64,000 nt of DNA. Source: Thetidibacter halocola (lineage in GTDB: Bacteria > Pseudomonadota > Alphaproteobacteria > Rhodobacterales > Rhodobacteraceae). This document shows positions 50,513-59,383 of this stretch, piece by piece. Position 1 is the first letter of the stretch; each line of letters begins with the position of its first letter. The notes under the pieces were generated by a model. It searched no databases, was not told the DNA's origin, and was given only the letters and a program-made list of their open reading frames with translations. A program made the translations under genes and the position numbers. The stretch covers positions 1 to 64,000 of the forward strand of contig NZ_JAGTUU010000004.1 in the NCBI RefSeq assembly GCF_018224955.1, written 5' to 3'.

Positions 50513-51992
50513 TGATGAATCCTCCGGTCCAGGGGGCTGCGCTCCCGCCGACGACATTGTCGATCGCGGCACCCGGGAAAGAGATCGAGACACCGGCTGT
50601 CAGGAACGTGTTGCGATTGATGATGCGGCTGTATTCGAGGAACAGGTCGTCGGCGAGATGGGCTTTGGTGACGCCGGAAACCACGTTGCCGTTCACATCG
50701 ACACGGGTTGCCTGACCGAACTGGACGGGGCTGTTCAACTCGTTCGCCCGGATATGCGCATAGCGAAGCGTCCAGGTGTCCTGCGGCGTCGGCTGAACCC
50801 GCACCGCCAGCGTCAACGCGTTCACGTTCGAATTGATGAAGGTCGAGGCGGATTTCGATCCGGTCGCCCAGGCGCTTGGGCTGCCCTGATAGTAAAGCGG
50901 ATCGAACCGTTCGAGTTTGCCAGTGTTCGGATCGTCACCGGAAAAAGTCTGGTAGCCCAACGTCACGTTCGGCGACCATGGCACATTCGCAAACGTGTAT
51001 CCGGCCGTCACCCGCCCGGCCCAGGCCTCCAGGTCGATCCGGTCGTTCCACTGATAGGCGAAGTCGCCCGTGAAGGTCCAATTCGCAAGGGCACCCTCGA
51101 ACGGGTTCGTCTTGGCATAAAGACCAAGCGTGCGGGTCCCCTCGCGCGCGCCCGGTGTCACGGTCGGGGCGCCGACCCCGCCAGGGGCGGCTTGCGGATA
51201 GGGCGAGTCGGAATTGAGCACGTTGACGAACGTCCCACCCAGATAGCCGCCCCGCGGGTCGTCGTAGCGCAGATCGAAGCCCGCCAGTTCGTTGTGCCCA
51301 TCCGTTGACGGCAGTTCGTTCGGATCGAGGTAAAAGGCCGTTCCCGTGACATTCCCGTAGGAGAGCCACCCGATCGCCGCCATTTCCCAGGCCTTGCGAG
51401 GGCCAAGCTTCAGCGCCCCGCGTTCGAACCCGCTGGTCGCGCCGTTGGCGATCAGCATACCGGTCCCAAGCGTCAGCTCGCGCGGACCCAGTGACAGATC
51501 ATAGGACAGGTCGGAGCCAAGCTCTCCGCGGATGGCAAGATAGGCCTCCTCGAGCGTGTTCGCGCCGGTATCGCCGGTGTCGAAGGCATCAGTTCCCCAG
51601 GTGTAGGACGACACCGCCGAAAGCTTGCCGTAGACCACTGCGCCCGTGTCGAGCTGATGTTCAAAGCTGACCCCGGGCTTTATATAGCCTTCCAGCCAGT
51701 TCGTGTCGGGGTCAAAGCCGCTGCCCGGGTTTGTCGTTCCTGCCAGGTCCCAGAACAGGTTGCGCTCGGCGACAGCGTTCAGGCCGAATTGCAGGTGACC
51801 GCGGATCTTCGTGCCGTTGGCGTCGTGGAACAGCATCGGGTCGCGTTCCTGCGCCAAGGCGGCGGAAGCCGCCAGCATCCCGCCGAACATCGCGATTGCC
51901 CGGGTCTTGCGCTTTCGGGACGGAGGCCTGTGGCTTGCGGAAGATGCCCCCGTGGCAGAGCCGTCCTGCCTGGCAGTCTTTTTGCGCGTCAC
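50493..51992 (-). CDS. Outer-membrane beta-barrel protein (alginate-export/porin-like)
   Basis: A 499-residue protein with a long basic N-region and a signal peptide ending ASAALAQ near residue 48. Alternating hydrophobic/polar strands follow, ending in the aromatic C-terminal Phe (VVVNF) typical of outer-membrane barrels. The pattern LGPRELTLGTGMLI and YTFANVPWSPNVTLGYQ resembles the alginate-export/OprD-like group. The start is a GTG at 51992 with AGGGG 7 bases upstream. It is divergent from a winged-helix regulator gene and is followed by a NylB-like hydrolase, suggesting regulated uptake of a substrate and its hydrolysis in the periplasm. Confidence 0.75.
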   Translation of the reverse strand: MTRKKTARQDGSATGASSASHRPPSRKRKTRAIAMFGGMLAASAALAQERDPMLFHDANGTKIRGHLQFGLNAVAERNLFWDLAGTTNPGSGFDPDTNWLEGYIKPGVSFEHQLDTGAVVYGKLSAVSSYTWGTDAFDTGDTGANTLEEAYLAIRGELGSDLSYDLSLGPRELTLGTGMLIANGATSGFERGALKLGPRKAWEMAAIGWLSYGNVTGTAFYLDPNELPSTDGHNELAGFDLRYDDPRGGYLGGTFVNVLNSDSPYPQAAPGGVGAPTVTPGAREGTRTLGLYAKTNPFEGALANWTFTGDFAYQWNDRIDLEAWAGRVTAGYTFANVPWSPNVTLGYQTFSGDDPNTGKLERFDPLYYQGSPSAWATGSKSASTFINSNVNALTLAVRVQPTPQDTWTLRYAHIRANELNSPVQFGQATRVDVNGNVVSGVTKAHLADDLFLEYSRIINRNTFLTAGVSISFPGAAIDNVVGGSAAPWTGGFINVVVNF

Positions 51993-52096
51993 GTCAAAAC
52001 CCCTGTCTAATTGAGTTTTTTCAGACTAGCCCATATGGCTTGATCCGCAAGACAGCCTGCGCCCAAAATGGGCGGACCATCGCGAAGGGGGCACGG

Positions 52097-52567
52097 ATGC
52101 CGACACGCAACACGAAAGAGGGTGACTTCATCAAGGCGAACTTCGCCTCGATCTGGCCGGTGCATCTGGCGGGGTTCACGCGCCTGCTGGCCCAGTTGCG
52201 GCGCCACCTGGACGGTGACCTCGACATGCTGCTGATCATGGCGGTGATCGGTGATCGGACCAGGCCCGATCGCTGGAGCCCCGAACTGTCCACCTATCGA
52301 CAGTTGACGCGGGACAGCGACGAACCGCACCACCAGCACCCGATCAACATCCAGTCTGTGGCCGATTACTCGGGCATCCCACGCGAGACCGTGCGGCGCA
52401 AGATCCGCGTGCTGGAGGAAAAGGGCTGGATCACGCGGGATGCCCAGGGGCATCTCGCCATATCGGCCAGCGCCGCGCCCGACCTGGCCGAAGCGACGGG
52501 CGACAGCATCGCCTATCTCGCCCGCATTCTGATCGCCTTTGAGGAAGCCCGGAAACCGGGCGACTGA
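52097..52567 (+). CDS. Winged-helix transcriptional regulator
   Basis: A 156-residue protein whose residues 83-122 form a clear winged helix (INIQSVADYSGIPRETVRRK, then LEEKGWI). The N-terminal half is helical and could dimerise. It is MarR-like in size but with an unusual N-terminus, so the family is uncertain. GAAGGGG precedes the ATG. In the 104-base space to the divergent barrel gene there is CCATATGG (52031-52038) inside a longer imperfect dyad, a possible operator. It probably regulates the barrel-hydrolase operon. Confidence 0.72.
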   Translation: MPTRNTKEGDFIKANFASIWPVHLAGFTRLLAQLRRHLDGDLDMLLIMAVIGDRTRPDRWSPELSTYRQLTRDSDEPHHQHPINIQSVADYSGIPRETVRRKIRVLEEKGWITRDAQGHLAISASAAPDLAEATGDSIAYLARILIAFEEARKPGD

Positions 52568-52577
52568 ACCCGGTGTG

Positions 52578-55500
52578 TCACCCGTCCGCAAGGGGCAGCG
52601 AGCACAGCGTGTTGACCAGCCGCATCTGCTCGATCGTGTCGCATTTCGCCTCGCGCAGGCGCGGGCTGCCAAAGACCAGCGCCAGCCCCTTGGCGCGCGA
52701 CACCGCGACGTTGATCCGGTTGAGCGAGAACAGGAAATCCATCCCGCGCGGCGTTTCCTCGGCCGAACTGGCGGTCATCGAGACAAGGCAGACCGGCGCC
52801 TCCTGCCCCTGGAACTTGTCCACGGTCCCGACACGGATGTCGTCGGGCAGGGCGGCGCGCAGCGCGTTCACCTGCGCGTTGTAAGGCGCGACCACGATGA
52901 TGTCGGTCTGCCGCATCGGGCGGGTCGTTCCGTCCCTGTCGGTCCAGCTGCCTGCCAGCAGGTCGGTCGCGGCGGCCTTGATGGCGGCCACCTCCTCGGC
53001 GCTGATCTGCGCGTTGCCCTCATGCGCGACCGGCACCCAGAAGGCCCCGGCCCGCGGAAAGCGCGTGCCGGCCACGGATTGCCGCGCGGTGTCGGGATGG
53101 CTGGAGAGCCGCCCCTCGTATACTTGGTCCGAGACAAAGCGGCAGACCTCGGGATGCATCCGGCGCGAGAGCGGCAGAAAGATGCCCCGGTCGGGGGGCA
53201 CCGTGGCGTGATCGTCCAGCATCCAGTCGAGGCAGGACAGGTTGGCAGGCGCGGGATGCGCGCCCTGGATCACCTGCGGCAGCTGGCGCGGATCGCCGAC
53301 CAGCACGATGTTGCGCGCCGCCAGCCCCATCGCGGCCATGTTGGCAAGGCCCACCTGCCCGGCCTCGTCCACGAACAGCCAGTCAAAGGCCTGCACGTTC
53401 TCGGGTCGGGCAAAGAACCATGCGGTGCCGCCCACCACGTGGCGGCAGGCAGCCGCCTCGGCATTGTCGTCCGTTGCGGCGACGGGGCAATCGCCCGGAT
53501 AGAAATCCGCCTCGCCCGAGACCTTGTGCATCATCTCGAAGCTCATGTCGGGATCGTCCTCGCGCAGCGCGGCGACGCAGCCCATCAGCACATTGCGGAT
53601 CGCCTCGTGGCTGTTCGAACTGACGCCGACGCGCGCACCCGAGCGGACGAGAGACAGGATCGCCCGCGCCGTGACATGGGTCTTGCCGGTGCCGGGCGGC
53701 CCCTGGATCGGCAACACGGTGCCCTGCATCGCCTGCACCGCGGCGATGGTGCCCGCGACCGGGTCGGCACCACCCAGGATATCCGCATGCGGGCCACCCG
53801 CCAGGCGTGGGGCGCGGCGTGACAGCAGGTCGTCAACTGCCATGAAAGCGCGCGGCCCGCACTGGTCGGCGATCACGCCGCGCATCGCCTCGGCGATCAC
53901 GCCCGTTTTGATCGGCCAGTCCGGGTGCAGGGTCAGCCGCTCGGCCAGCAAATCCGCCCGCGCCTTGCCGACCTTGACCATGATTTCGCGGGCGCGCAGG
54001 TCGAGCGCCTCGATGCCGACACTGGTCGGGATGCCGTCCAACACCGGCACCGTGGCGCGCTTTCCTTCGCGCAGCTTGGTATCCTGCTGGGGAAAGCGAT
54101 AGCGGCGTGCAACGGATTGCTTGACCGGCTCCAGCGGGCCTTTCGCCTCGAGCCCCGCCAGCGCGTCGAGATCGTCGATCAGGTCCTGTTCGTCCTTGCC
54201 CACACTGTCGAACACCGCCCATTGCGCGGGCTTGGCCTCGCGCCGGTGGAACAGCCCTAGGTCGAACAGCATCGCCTGCCTGTCCTCGGGCAGGTCGGAG
54301 GCCGCGAGCATCGCGCGCAGCGCCTGCGCCTCCTGGTCCTCCGTTTCCTCCTTGTCGCTGGCATCGATCTCCAGCACGGGCCAGGGCCCCTCGGGGCGGA
54401 TCGACACCAGCCAGTCGCGCAATTCCTCGGTCGAGATGCAGTCGATGCGGTTGTAATCCTCGATGTCGTCGAGGATCTGCTGCTGACCCGTCTCGCGCCA
54501 TGCCTCGTAGGCCACGACAGAGCCGCCCGCCGTCTTGACCTCACCTTCGCGCGTGCGGCCATAGAACGCCTCCATCGACTTGATCGAGTAATTCGCCTCT
54601 GACCCGATCAGCCCGCCCCGGACGACGGCGAAAAGGTCGACGAACCGCCGTTCGCGCATGAGACGGTCAAGGAAAGCCTCGCCGATCCCGTATTTCGTGG
54701 TCAACCGCCGCAGCGCGGTGATCTCGTACGGGGCATAGTGATAGATACGGGCGTCGGGATAGGCCTCCAACCGGGCACGGAAGAAGTGCAGCAGGTCGTC
54801 CAGCGCCCGCGCCTCGGCCACGTGGTCATGCGCCCAGAAGGCACGGAATTGACCGTCGAACCAGACCCCGTGCAGGTATTCCAGCCCACCCTCGAAATGC
54901 GGATCGCCCTCGATGTCGTAGAACAGGTCGCCGGGGCGCGGCTGCGGCAGGAGGTCAAAGCCCTTGCCGGGCTCGGGCGGACGCAACTCGAACGCCGGGT
55001 CGCCGGTCTTGCGCGCATGTTGGAGGCGGGCCTGGGTGGACAGGCGCAGGCGCGTGGCCTCTGCCATGCCGCTGACCGGGTGTTCCAGACCGACCAGCGC
55101 CTGCATTGTCGTGATACCCGCCGCCTCCAACTTCTTGACCTGGACGCGGGTGATGTTGGCCACGGTGAACAGGCTGTCCTCGGCCAGCCAGACACTGTCG
55201 CAATGCGCCGACCAGCGGCACAGCGCGCAATCGGCGCAGGGGATCGGGCGGGTTTCCGGCGGATCGGCCACGAAGGCCTCCAGCCGCGTCCGCGCGCCGC
55301 GCGCGTAATGGGCATACTCGGCCAAGCGCAGCGTGCCGCGTTCGCCGGTGCCCAGTTCGACATGGGCGAATTCGGGCGCCGTGCCCTGCACCTCGGCCAG
55401 CAGGTCGGAGTAGAGCACCAGTTGCAGGACGTGCTTGGGATGCGGCTTGCGCTTCAACTTGGTGTCGGCGACCTCATAGCTGAATTCCCCAAGCGCCGAG

Positions 55501-55859
55501 GGCCGCTCGACCCGTTCGAGGAAGTCAGACCAGCCGCCCCAGTTCCCGGACAGGAAGGCGCCCTGGAACACCACCTCGGCGCCCTGCGCCAGCGCGGTGC
55601 GGGTCGCGGCGGCGTCTCTTGCGAGATCGCCGCGCCGGATCTCGACCACCGCCTTGCCCGCGTCCTTGAGCCGCGAAAGATGCGCCGCCTCGTGGGCGTC
55701 GCCCTGTTTCTGCAACAGCGCCGCATCCTCGCTGTCCTCGCCCGGCTCCGGCCCCTCGCCCCGCAGGCGCAGCAAGTCGAGCCCTGTCGCATGGACGCAA
55801 CCCATGAAGCGCATCAGGTCGGTCGCAGAGAACAGGATCCTGTCGCCAAGCGTCCTCAT
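52578..55859 (-). CDS. RecB-like nuclease (TM0106-type) fused to SF1 helicase
   Basis: A 1093-residue protein. The N-terminal part holds a RecB/Cas4-like nuclease: CVHATGLDLLRLR near the start, an EVADTKLKRKPH segment and a Cys group CADCALCRWSAHC that could hold an Fe-S cluster. A DEDD-type exonuclease-like stretch follows (LFYDIEGDP, EDYNRIDC). From about residue 690 comes a UPF1/DNA2-type helicase with Walker A GPPGTGKT (720-727), DEAG motif II near 831, GDPRQLPQ, and a C-terminal part ending in the GTVDKFQGQEA and NVAVSRAK motifs. It probably unwinds and degrades DNA or RNA ends. GAGGAAC precedes the ATG at 55859. It is divergent from the HEPN-like gene. Confidence 0.85.
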   Translation of the reverse strand: MRTLGDRILFSATDLMRFMGCVHATGLDLLRLRGEGPEPGEDSEDAALLQKQGDAHEAAHLSRLKDAGKAVVEIRRGDLARDAAATRTALAQGAEVVFQGAFLSGNWGGWSDFLERVERPSALGEFSYEVADTKLKRKPHPKHVLQLVLYSDLLAEVQGTAPEFAHVELGTGERGTLRLAEYAHYARGARTRLEAFVADPPETRPIPCADCALCRWSAHCDSVWLAEDSLFTVANITRVQVKKLEAAGITTMQALVGLEHPVSGMAEATRLRLSTQARLQHARKTGDPAFELRPPEPGKGFDLLPQPRPGDLFYDIEGDPHFEGGLEYLHGVWFDGQFRAFWAHDHVAEARALDDLLHFFRARLEAYPDARIYHYAPYEITALRRLTTKYGIGEAFLDRLMRERRFVDLFAVVRGGLIGSEANYSIKSMEAFYGRTREGEVKTAGGSVVAYEAWRETGQQQILDDIEDYNRIDCISTEELRDWLVSIRPEGPWPVLEIDASDKEETEDQEAQALRAMLAASDLPEDRQAMLFDLGLFHRREAKPAQWAVFDSVGKDEQDLIDDLDALAGLEAKGPLEPVKQSVARRYRFPQQDTKLREGKRATVPVLDGIPTSVGIEALDLRAREIMVKVGKARADLLAERLTLHPDWPIKTGVIAEAMRGVIADQCGPRAFMAVDDLLSRRAPRLAGGPHADILGGADPVAGTIAAVQAMQGTVLPIQGPPGTGKTHVTARAILSLVRSGARVGVSSNSHEAIRNVLMGCVAALREDDPDMSFEMMHKVSGEADFYPGDCPVAATDDNAEAAACRHVVGGTAWFFARPENVQAFDWLFVDEAGQVGLANMAAMGLAARNIVLVGDPRQLPQVIQGAHPAPANLSCLDWMLDDHATVPPDRGIFLPLSRRMHPEVCRFVSDQVYEGRLSSHPDTARQSVAGTRFPRAGAFWVPVAHEGNAQISAEEVAAIKAAATDLLAGSWTDRDGTTRPMRQTDIIVVAPYNAQVNALRAALPDDIRVGTVDKFQGQEAPVCLVSMTASSAEETPRGMDFLFSLNRINVAVSRAKGLALVFGSPRLREAKCDTIEQMRLVNTLCSLPLADG

Positions 55860-56151
55860 GGGTTCCTCACACTCGTCACGCCACGATGCCGGACGCCCTT
55901 GTGCCCGGCCGGATCGCAGCCTGGTTCGACACCACGACGGTGTCAAGATTTCGCTTGCCCTGCGGGCCCTTGGCAGGGTTTCCTGCCAGGCGGAACCAAG
56001 GCGGTGCGCCCTGCCGGGCCCAGCAACTGATGACCATCAGAACTCACAAGGAATCGGCTCGACAGGACGCAGGACCATACCTAGCCTCTCTGGGTGACAA
56101 ACCCTGACAGGGTGCGGGACAGGCGGCAAGGACACGGGACAGGACAAGGCC

Positions 56152-56817
56152 ATGACTGGGCAGACGACCTTCGTCACCCTCAAGGAAAAGCAGCGCGCCA
56201 TCCGCGCCGGCTTTCCCCAGACAATGGGCCTGCGCGTGCACCGCGCCATCAGCTGGATCGGCAGGGCCGAGGCCTGCGGCGAGGACCATGACGCGCGGTT
56301 CATCTTCCTCTGGATCGCCTTCAACGCCGCCTATGCCGACGAGCGCGAGTTCCTCTCCGCCCCGGTGCCGGAACGCGACGCGTTCCGCGACTTCTTCGGG
56401 CGGCTGACGGCGCTGGACGCCGAGCGGCGCATCTACAAGGCGGTCTGGCAGCGCTTTTCCGGCCCGGTGCGGCTGCTGCTGGAGAACCGATATGTCTTCA
56501 ACCCGTTCTGGCAGCATCACAACGGAATCGCCGGCTGCGAGGATTGGGAGGACCGCTTTCGCCTATCGGCGCGGACCTTTGCCCGCGCCTTCCAGGACGG
56601 CGACAGCGTGCGCGTGCTCAGCCTGGTCTTTGACCGGCTTTACGTGCTGCGCAACCAGCTGGTGCATGGCGGTGCCACCTGGAACAGCGCCGTCAACCGT
56701 GCCCAGGTGCGCGACGGGGCGGCGATCCTGGGTTTCCTGATGCCGATCTTCGTCGACCTGATGATGGACCACCCGCAGGAGGATTGGGGCCAGCCCTTTT
56801 ACCCGGTGGTGTCCTGA
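56152..56817 (+). CDS. HEPN-domain-like protein
   Basis: A 221-residue, mainly helical protein. It has FIFLWIAFNAAY (residues 50-61), like the conserved first helices of Apea-type HEPN proteins, and RNQLVHGG (167-174) with the R-x4-H pattern (Arg167, His172) that forms the RNase site in HEPN toxins. No partner antitoxin gene follows. It is divergent from the nuclease-helicase gene with 292 bases between, which contain a short hairpin at 55971-55988 and two copies of GGGACAGG. HEPN RNases act in toxin-antitoxin and phage-defence systems; assignment here rests on motif reading only. Confidence 0.6.
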   Translation: MTGQTTFVTLKEKQRAIRAGFPQTMGLRVHRAISWIGRAEACGEDHDARFIFLWIAFNAAYADEREFLSAPVPERDAFRDFFGRLTALDAERRIYKAVWQRFSGPVRLLLENRYVFNPFWQHHNGIAGCEDWEDRFRLSARTFARAFQDGDSVRVLSLVFDRLYVLRNQLVHGGATWNSAVNRAQVRDGAAILGFLMPIFVDLMMDHPQEDWGQPFYPVVS

Positions 56818-56909
56818 CCGCTCGTCGCGGCGCGCCGAAGAACAGGATGTCGAGGCCGCGCCCCGACACGAAATTCGCGGATCACCCGTTCGACATCGAG
56901 AGATCGGCG

Positions 56910-58256
56910 TCAGCCCTGAGGCTTGGGCGCGGCGACCGGCAGGACCACCCGCGCCTCGAAGCCAGTCTGGTGTCCCGGGCGGGGCGAGGCCAGCACCAGC
57001 TTGCTGCCGATCCGTTCGGCGATGGCGGCAGCGATGGCCAGACCCAGGCCGCTGCCCTCGGCCCCGCTACCGGCACGCTCGAACCGCCCGGTCAGCCGCG
57101 CCAATGCCTCGGGCGGCACCACCGGCCCGTCATTGGCAACGACCAGCGCGCCATCCGCCGCCAGGGACACCGTAACGGGCAGGTCCCCGGCGCCGTGTCG
57201 CAGGGCGTTCTCGACGAGGTTGCGGCAAAGGATGCCGAAGGCGTCCGGGTCTAGATCGGACAGGACCGGCGTTTCCGGCAGCGTCAGGGCGATGCGGTCG
57301 GCATCGGCGGCCCGGGCAAGGTCGTCGATCACCAGCCGCGCGGGAATGCGCAGGTCCGAGGCCCGGTCGAGGCGCAGCCGACCGCCCTCGACCCGTGCCA
57401 GTTGCAGCAGCCGTTCCGACAGCCGGGTGAGGCGTTTAAGCGTGGTCTCGATCTCTGCCGCCCGCGCCCGCGCCGCCGCATCCCCCGTCTCGGCCTTCAG
57501 CCGCTGCGCCTGCGCGATAGCGCCGGCCAGTGGCGTGCGCAATTCATGCGCGGCATTGGCGGCAAAGCTGCGCTCGGCCTCGAAGGCGGCGTTCAGCCGG
57601 GCCAGCAGCCCGTTCAGCGTCTCGGCCACCGGCGCGATTTCCGACGGCAGGCCCGCCACCGACACCGGCGACAGGTCGCGCGCGCCGAGCGCCGCCAACC
57701 GGTCGCGGAACCGCCGGACCGGCGCCAGGCTGGCGCGCACCGCCAGCACGATGGCCAGCAGCGCCGCCGGCACGACGACCAGCAGCGGCAGGCCCAGCCC
57801 CATCTGGATCTCGCGTGCGACCGAGGCGCGATGCGCCAGCGGTTCGGCGACCGTGATGCGGATCGTCCCCATCACCGCGTCGTCGCCATAGACCCGATGG
57901 GTCGGCGTGTCGCGAAAGCCCGGCCCGTCCCAGGGCGGAAAGACCGCCGGGTCGGCGGCATGGGATTGCAGCAGTATTCGCCCCTGCGCATCGCGGACCA
58001 GGTAGGTGAAGAACTCGTCATGCGCGCGCACCGCCGCAAGGCGCTGCGTCACTCCCTCGGTCTCGCGCCCGAGGATCTCTGTCACGGCCAGCGGCAGGAT
58101 GCGTTCGGCGGTCTCGCGCAGGGCCGAGTCGAAGACCTCGTCCATCTCTTGGCGCAGGATCACCGCCGTGACCGAGGCCGTCACCAGCCACAGCAGCGTG
58201 ATGGCCAGGCCCAGCGACAGCGCCAGCCGCGCCTGCAATCCCGACGGCCGCCTCAT
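56910..58256 (-). CDS. Two-component sensor histidine kinase (QseC/PmrB-like)
   Basis: A 448-residue kinase: membrane helix at about 15-35, periplasmic sensor region to about 150, second helix at 155-175, HAMP-like linker, H-box AANAAHELRTPL with phospho-acceptor His237, N-box LCRNLVENALRHG and G-box GSGLGLAI. The start at 58256 overlaps the stop of the response regulator gene by 4 bases. Its type is that of QseC/TctE kinases, which sense small periplasmic ligands. The cognate regulator and a PepSY plus cytochrome pair are adjacent. Confidence 0.92.
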   Translation of the reverse strand: MRRPSGLQARLALSLGLAITLLWLVTASVTAVILRQEMDEVFDSALRETAERILPLAVTEILGRETEGVTQRLAAVRAHDEFFTYLVRDAQGRILLQSHAADPAVFPPWDGPGFRDTPTHRVYGDDAVMGTIRITVAEPLAHRASVAREIQMGLGLPLLVVVPAALLAIVLAVRASLAPVRRFRDRLAALGARDLSPVSVAGLPSEIAPVAETLNGLLARLNAAFEAERSFAANAAHELRTPLAGAIAQAQRLKAETGDAAARARAAEIETTLKRLTRLSERLLQLARVEGGRLRLDRASDLRIPARLVIDDLARAADADRIALTLPETPVLSDLDPDAFGILCRNLVENALRHGAGDLPVTVSLAADGALVVANDGPVVPPEALARLTGRFERAGSGAEGSGLGLAIAAAIAERIGSKLVLASPRPGHQTGFEARVVLPVAAPKPQG

Positions 58257-58912
58257 GCCCGGCCCAGCCGGTAGCCAAGGCCGCGTTCCGTCTCGATCAC
58301 CGTGCTGCCCAGCTTCTTGCGCAGGCGGCTGACATGGACCTCGATCGTGTTGCTTTCGACCTCCGAGTCGAAGGCATAGAGCTTGTCCTCGAGCTGCGCC
58401 CTCGACAGCAACTGGCCGGGGCGCGACAGGAAGGCCTCGAACAGGGCCCATTCGCGCGCGGTCAGCGTCACCGGCTTGCCGTCGCGCAGGACGCGGCGCG
58501 CGGCCAGGTCGATGTCCAGCGGGCCATGCGTGACGATCGGGTTGGGATTGCCGGTGTAGCGGCGCGCGACCGATCCGATCCGCGCCGACAGTTCCGCAAG
58601 ATCGAAGGGCTTCACCAGGTAGTCGTCGGCGCCCGCGTTCAGCCCCTCGATCCGGTCCGACACCTGGTCGAGGGCAGTCAGGATGATGACCGGCGTCACG
58701 TCACCCCGCGCCCGCAGCGCGCGCAGAAAGGGAATGCCCCGGCCGTCGGGCAGCATCAGGTCCAGCAGGATGAGGTCATACCCGACCCCGCGCAACGCGT
58801 CGCCCGCCGCGTCCAGCCGCGTGACCCAGTCGACCGACTGGCCGTCGCCGGCGATCTGGTCGCGCACCGCGGCGCCCAGCACCGTGTCGTCCTCGATCAG
58901 CAGAATACGCAT
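58253..58912 (-). CDS. OmpR-family response regulator (QseB/TctD-like)
   Basis: A 219-residue regulator: receiver domain with phospho-acceptor Asp51 (LLDLMLPDG), Lys in DDYLVKPF, and a C-terminal winged helix (about 125-219) with SNTIEVHVSRLRKKLG. The ATG at 58912 is used, because homology begins MRILLIEDD. It is divergent from the PepSY gene; paired CCTGAC repeats with 11-base spacing lie between, a likely binding site. Confidence 0.92.
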   Translation of the reverse strand: MRILLIEDDTVLGAAVRDQIAGDGQSVDWVTRLDAAGDALRGVGYDLILLDLMLPDGRGIPFLRALRARGDVTPVIILTALDQVSDRIEGLNAGADDYLVKPFDLAELSARIGSVARRYTGNPNPIVTHGPLDIDLAARRVLRDGKPVTLTAREWALFEAFLSRPGQLLSRAQLEDKLYAFDSEVESNTIEVHVSRLRKKLGSTVIETERGLGYRLGRA

Positions 58913-58956
58913 GGTCGCTCCTGGTCCCGTCCGTCGCATCCTTCTTTGCCGCGACG

Positions 58957-59006
58957 CCTGACAGGGACCTGACGCAATGCCGCGCCGCGCTTCAGGTTGG
59001 CGTCAG
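58957..59006. promoter_or_regulatory. Response-regulator boxes in a divergent promoter
   Basis: CCTGAC at 58957-58962 and 58968-58973 form a direct repeat with 11-base period on the plus strand. On the minus strand CTGACGCCAACCTGAA (59006 to 58991) contains CTGA twice with the same period. OmpR-family regulators bind such 11-base-spaced direct repeats. The sites lie between the response regulator start (58912) and the PepSY gene start (59057) and can serve both. Confidence 0.65.
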
Positions 59007-59056
59007 ATTCGGGGTGCAGAAGAGGTGTCAGGAAATCCATGAACGGAGTGTGACCC

Positions 59057-59383
59057 ATGAACAAGACCCTGACAATTCTCGCCGCGCTGGCGCTGTTTCC
59101 CGCCGGTGCCGCGCTGGCCGATGACGACTGCGCCGTGCCGATGGCCGACTGGCAGCCGATGGAGGCGGTGACGGCACTTGCCGTTCAGAACGGCTGGACG
59201 GTGCAGCGGATCAAGGTGGATGACGGCTGCTACGAGATCGACGGACGCGACGCGCAGGGCCGCCGGATCGAGGTCACGGTGCATCCCGGCACGCTTCAGG
59301 TCGTCGAGATCGAATACGAGGATGACGACGACGATTACAAGAACCGCTCGGACGACGACAGCAAGGAACGCGACGATGGCTGA
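59057..59383 (+). CDS. PepSY-domain periplasmic protein
   Basis: A 108-residue protein with a Sec signal peptide (to about residue 21, ALA). A PepSY domain follows (ALAVQNGWTVQRIKVDDGCYEIDGRDAQGRRIEV), and a strongly acidic tail of Asp and Glu ends it. Small PepSY proteins of this kind are usually controlled by QseBC-like systems and occur with b-type cytochromes. GGAG lies before the ATG. The cytochrome gene starts 8 bases inside its end. Confidence 0.88.
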   Translation: MNKTLTILAALALFPAGAALADDDCAVPMADWQPMEAVTALAVQNGWTVQRIKVDDGCYEIDGRDAQGRRIEVTVHPGTLQVVEIEYEDDDDDYKNRSDDDSKERDDG

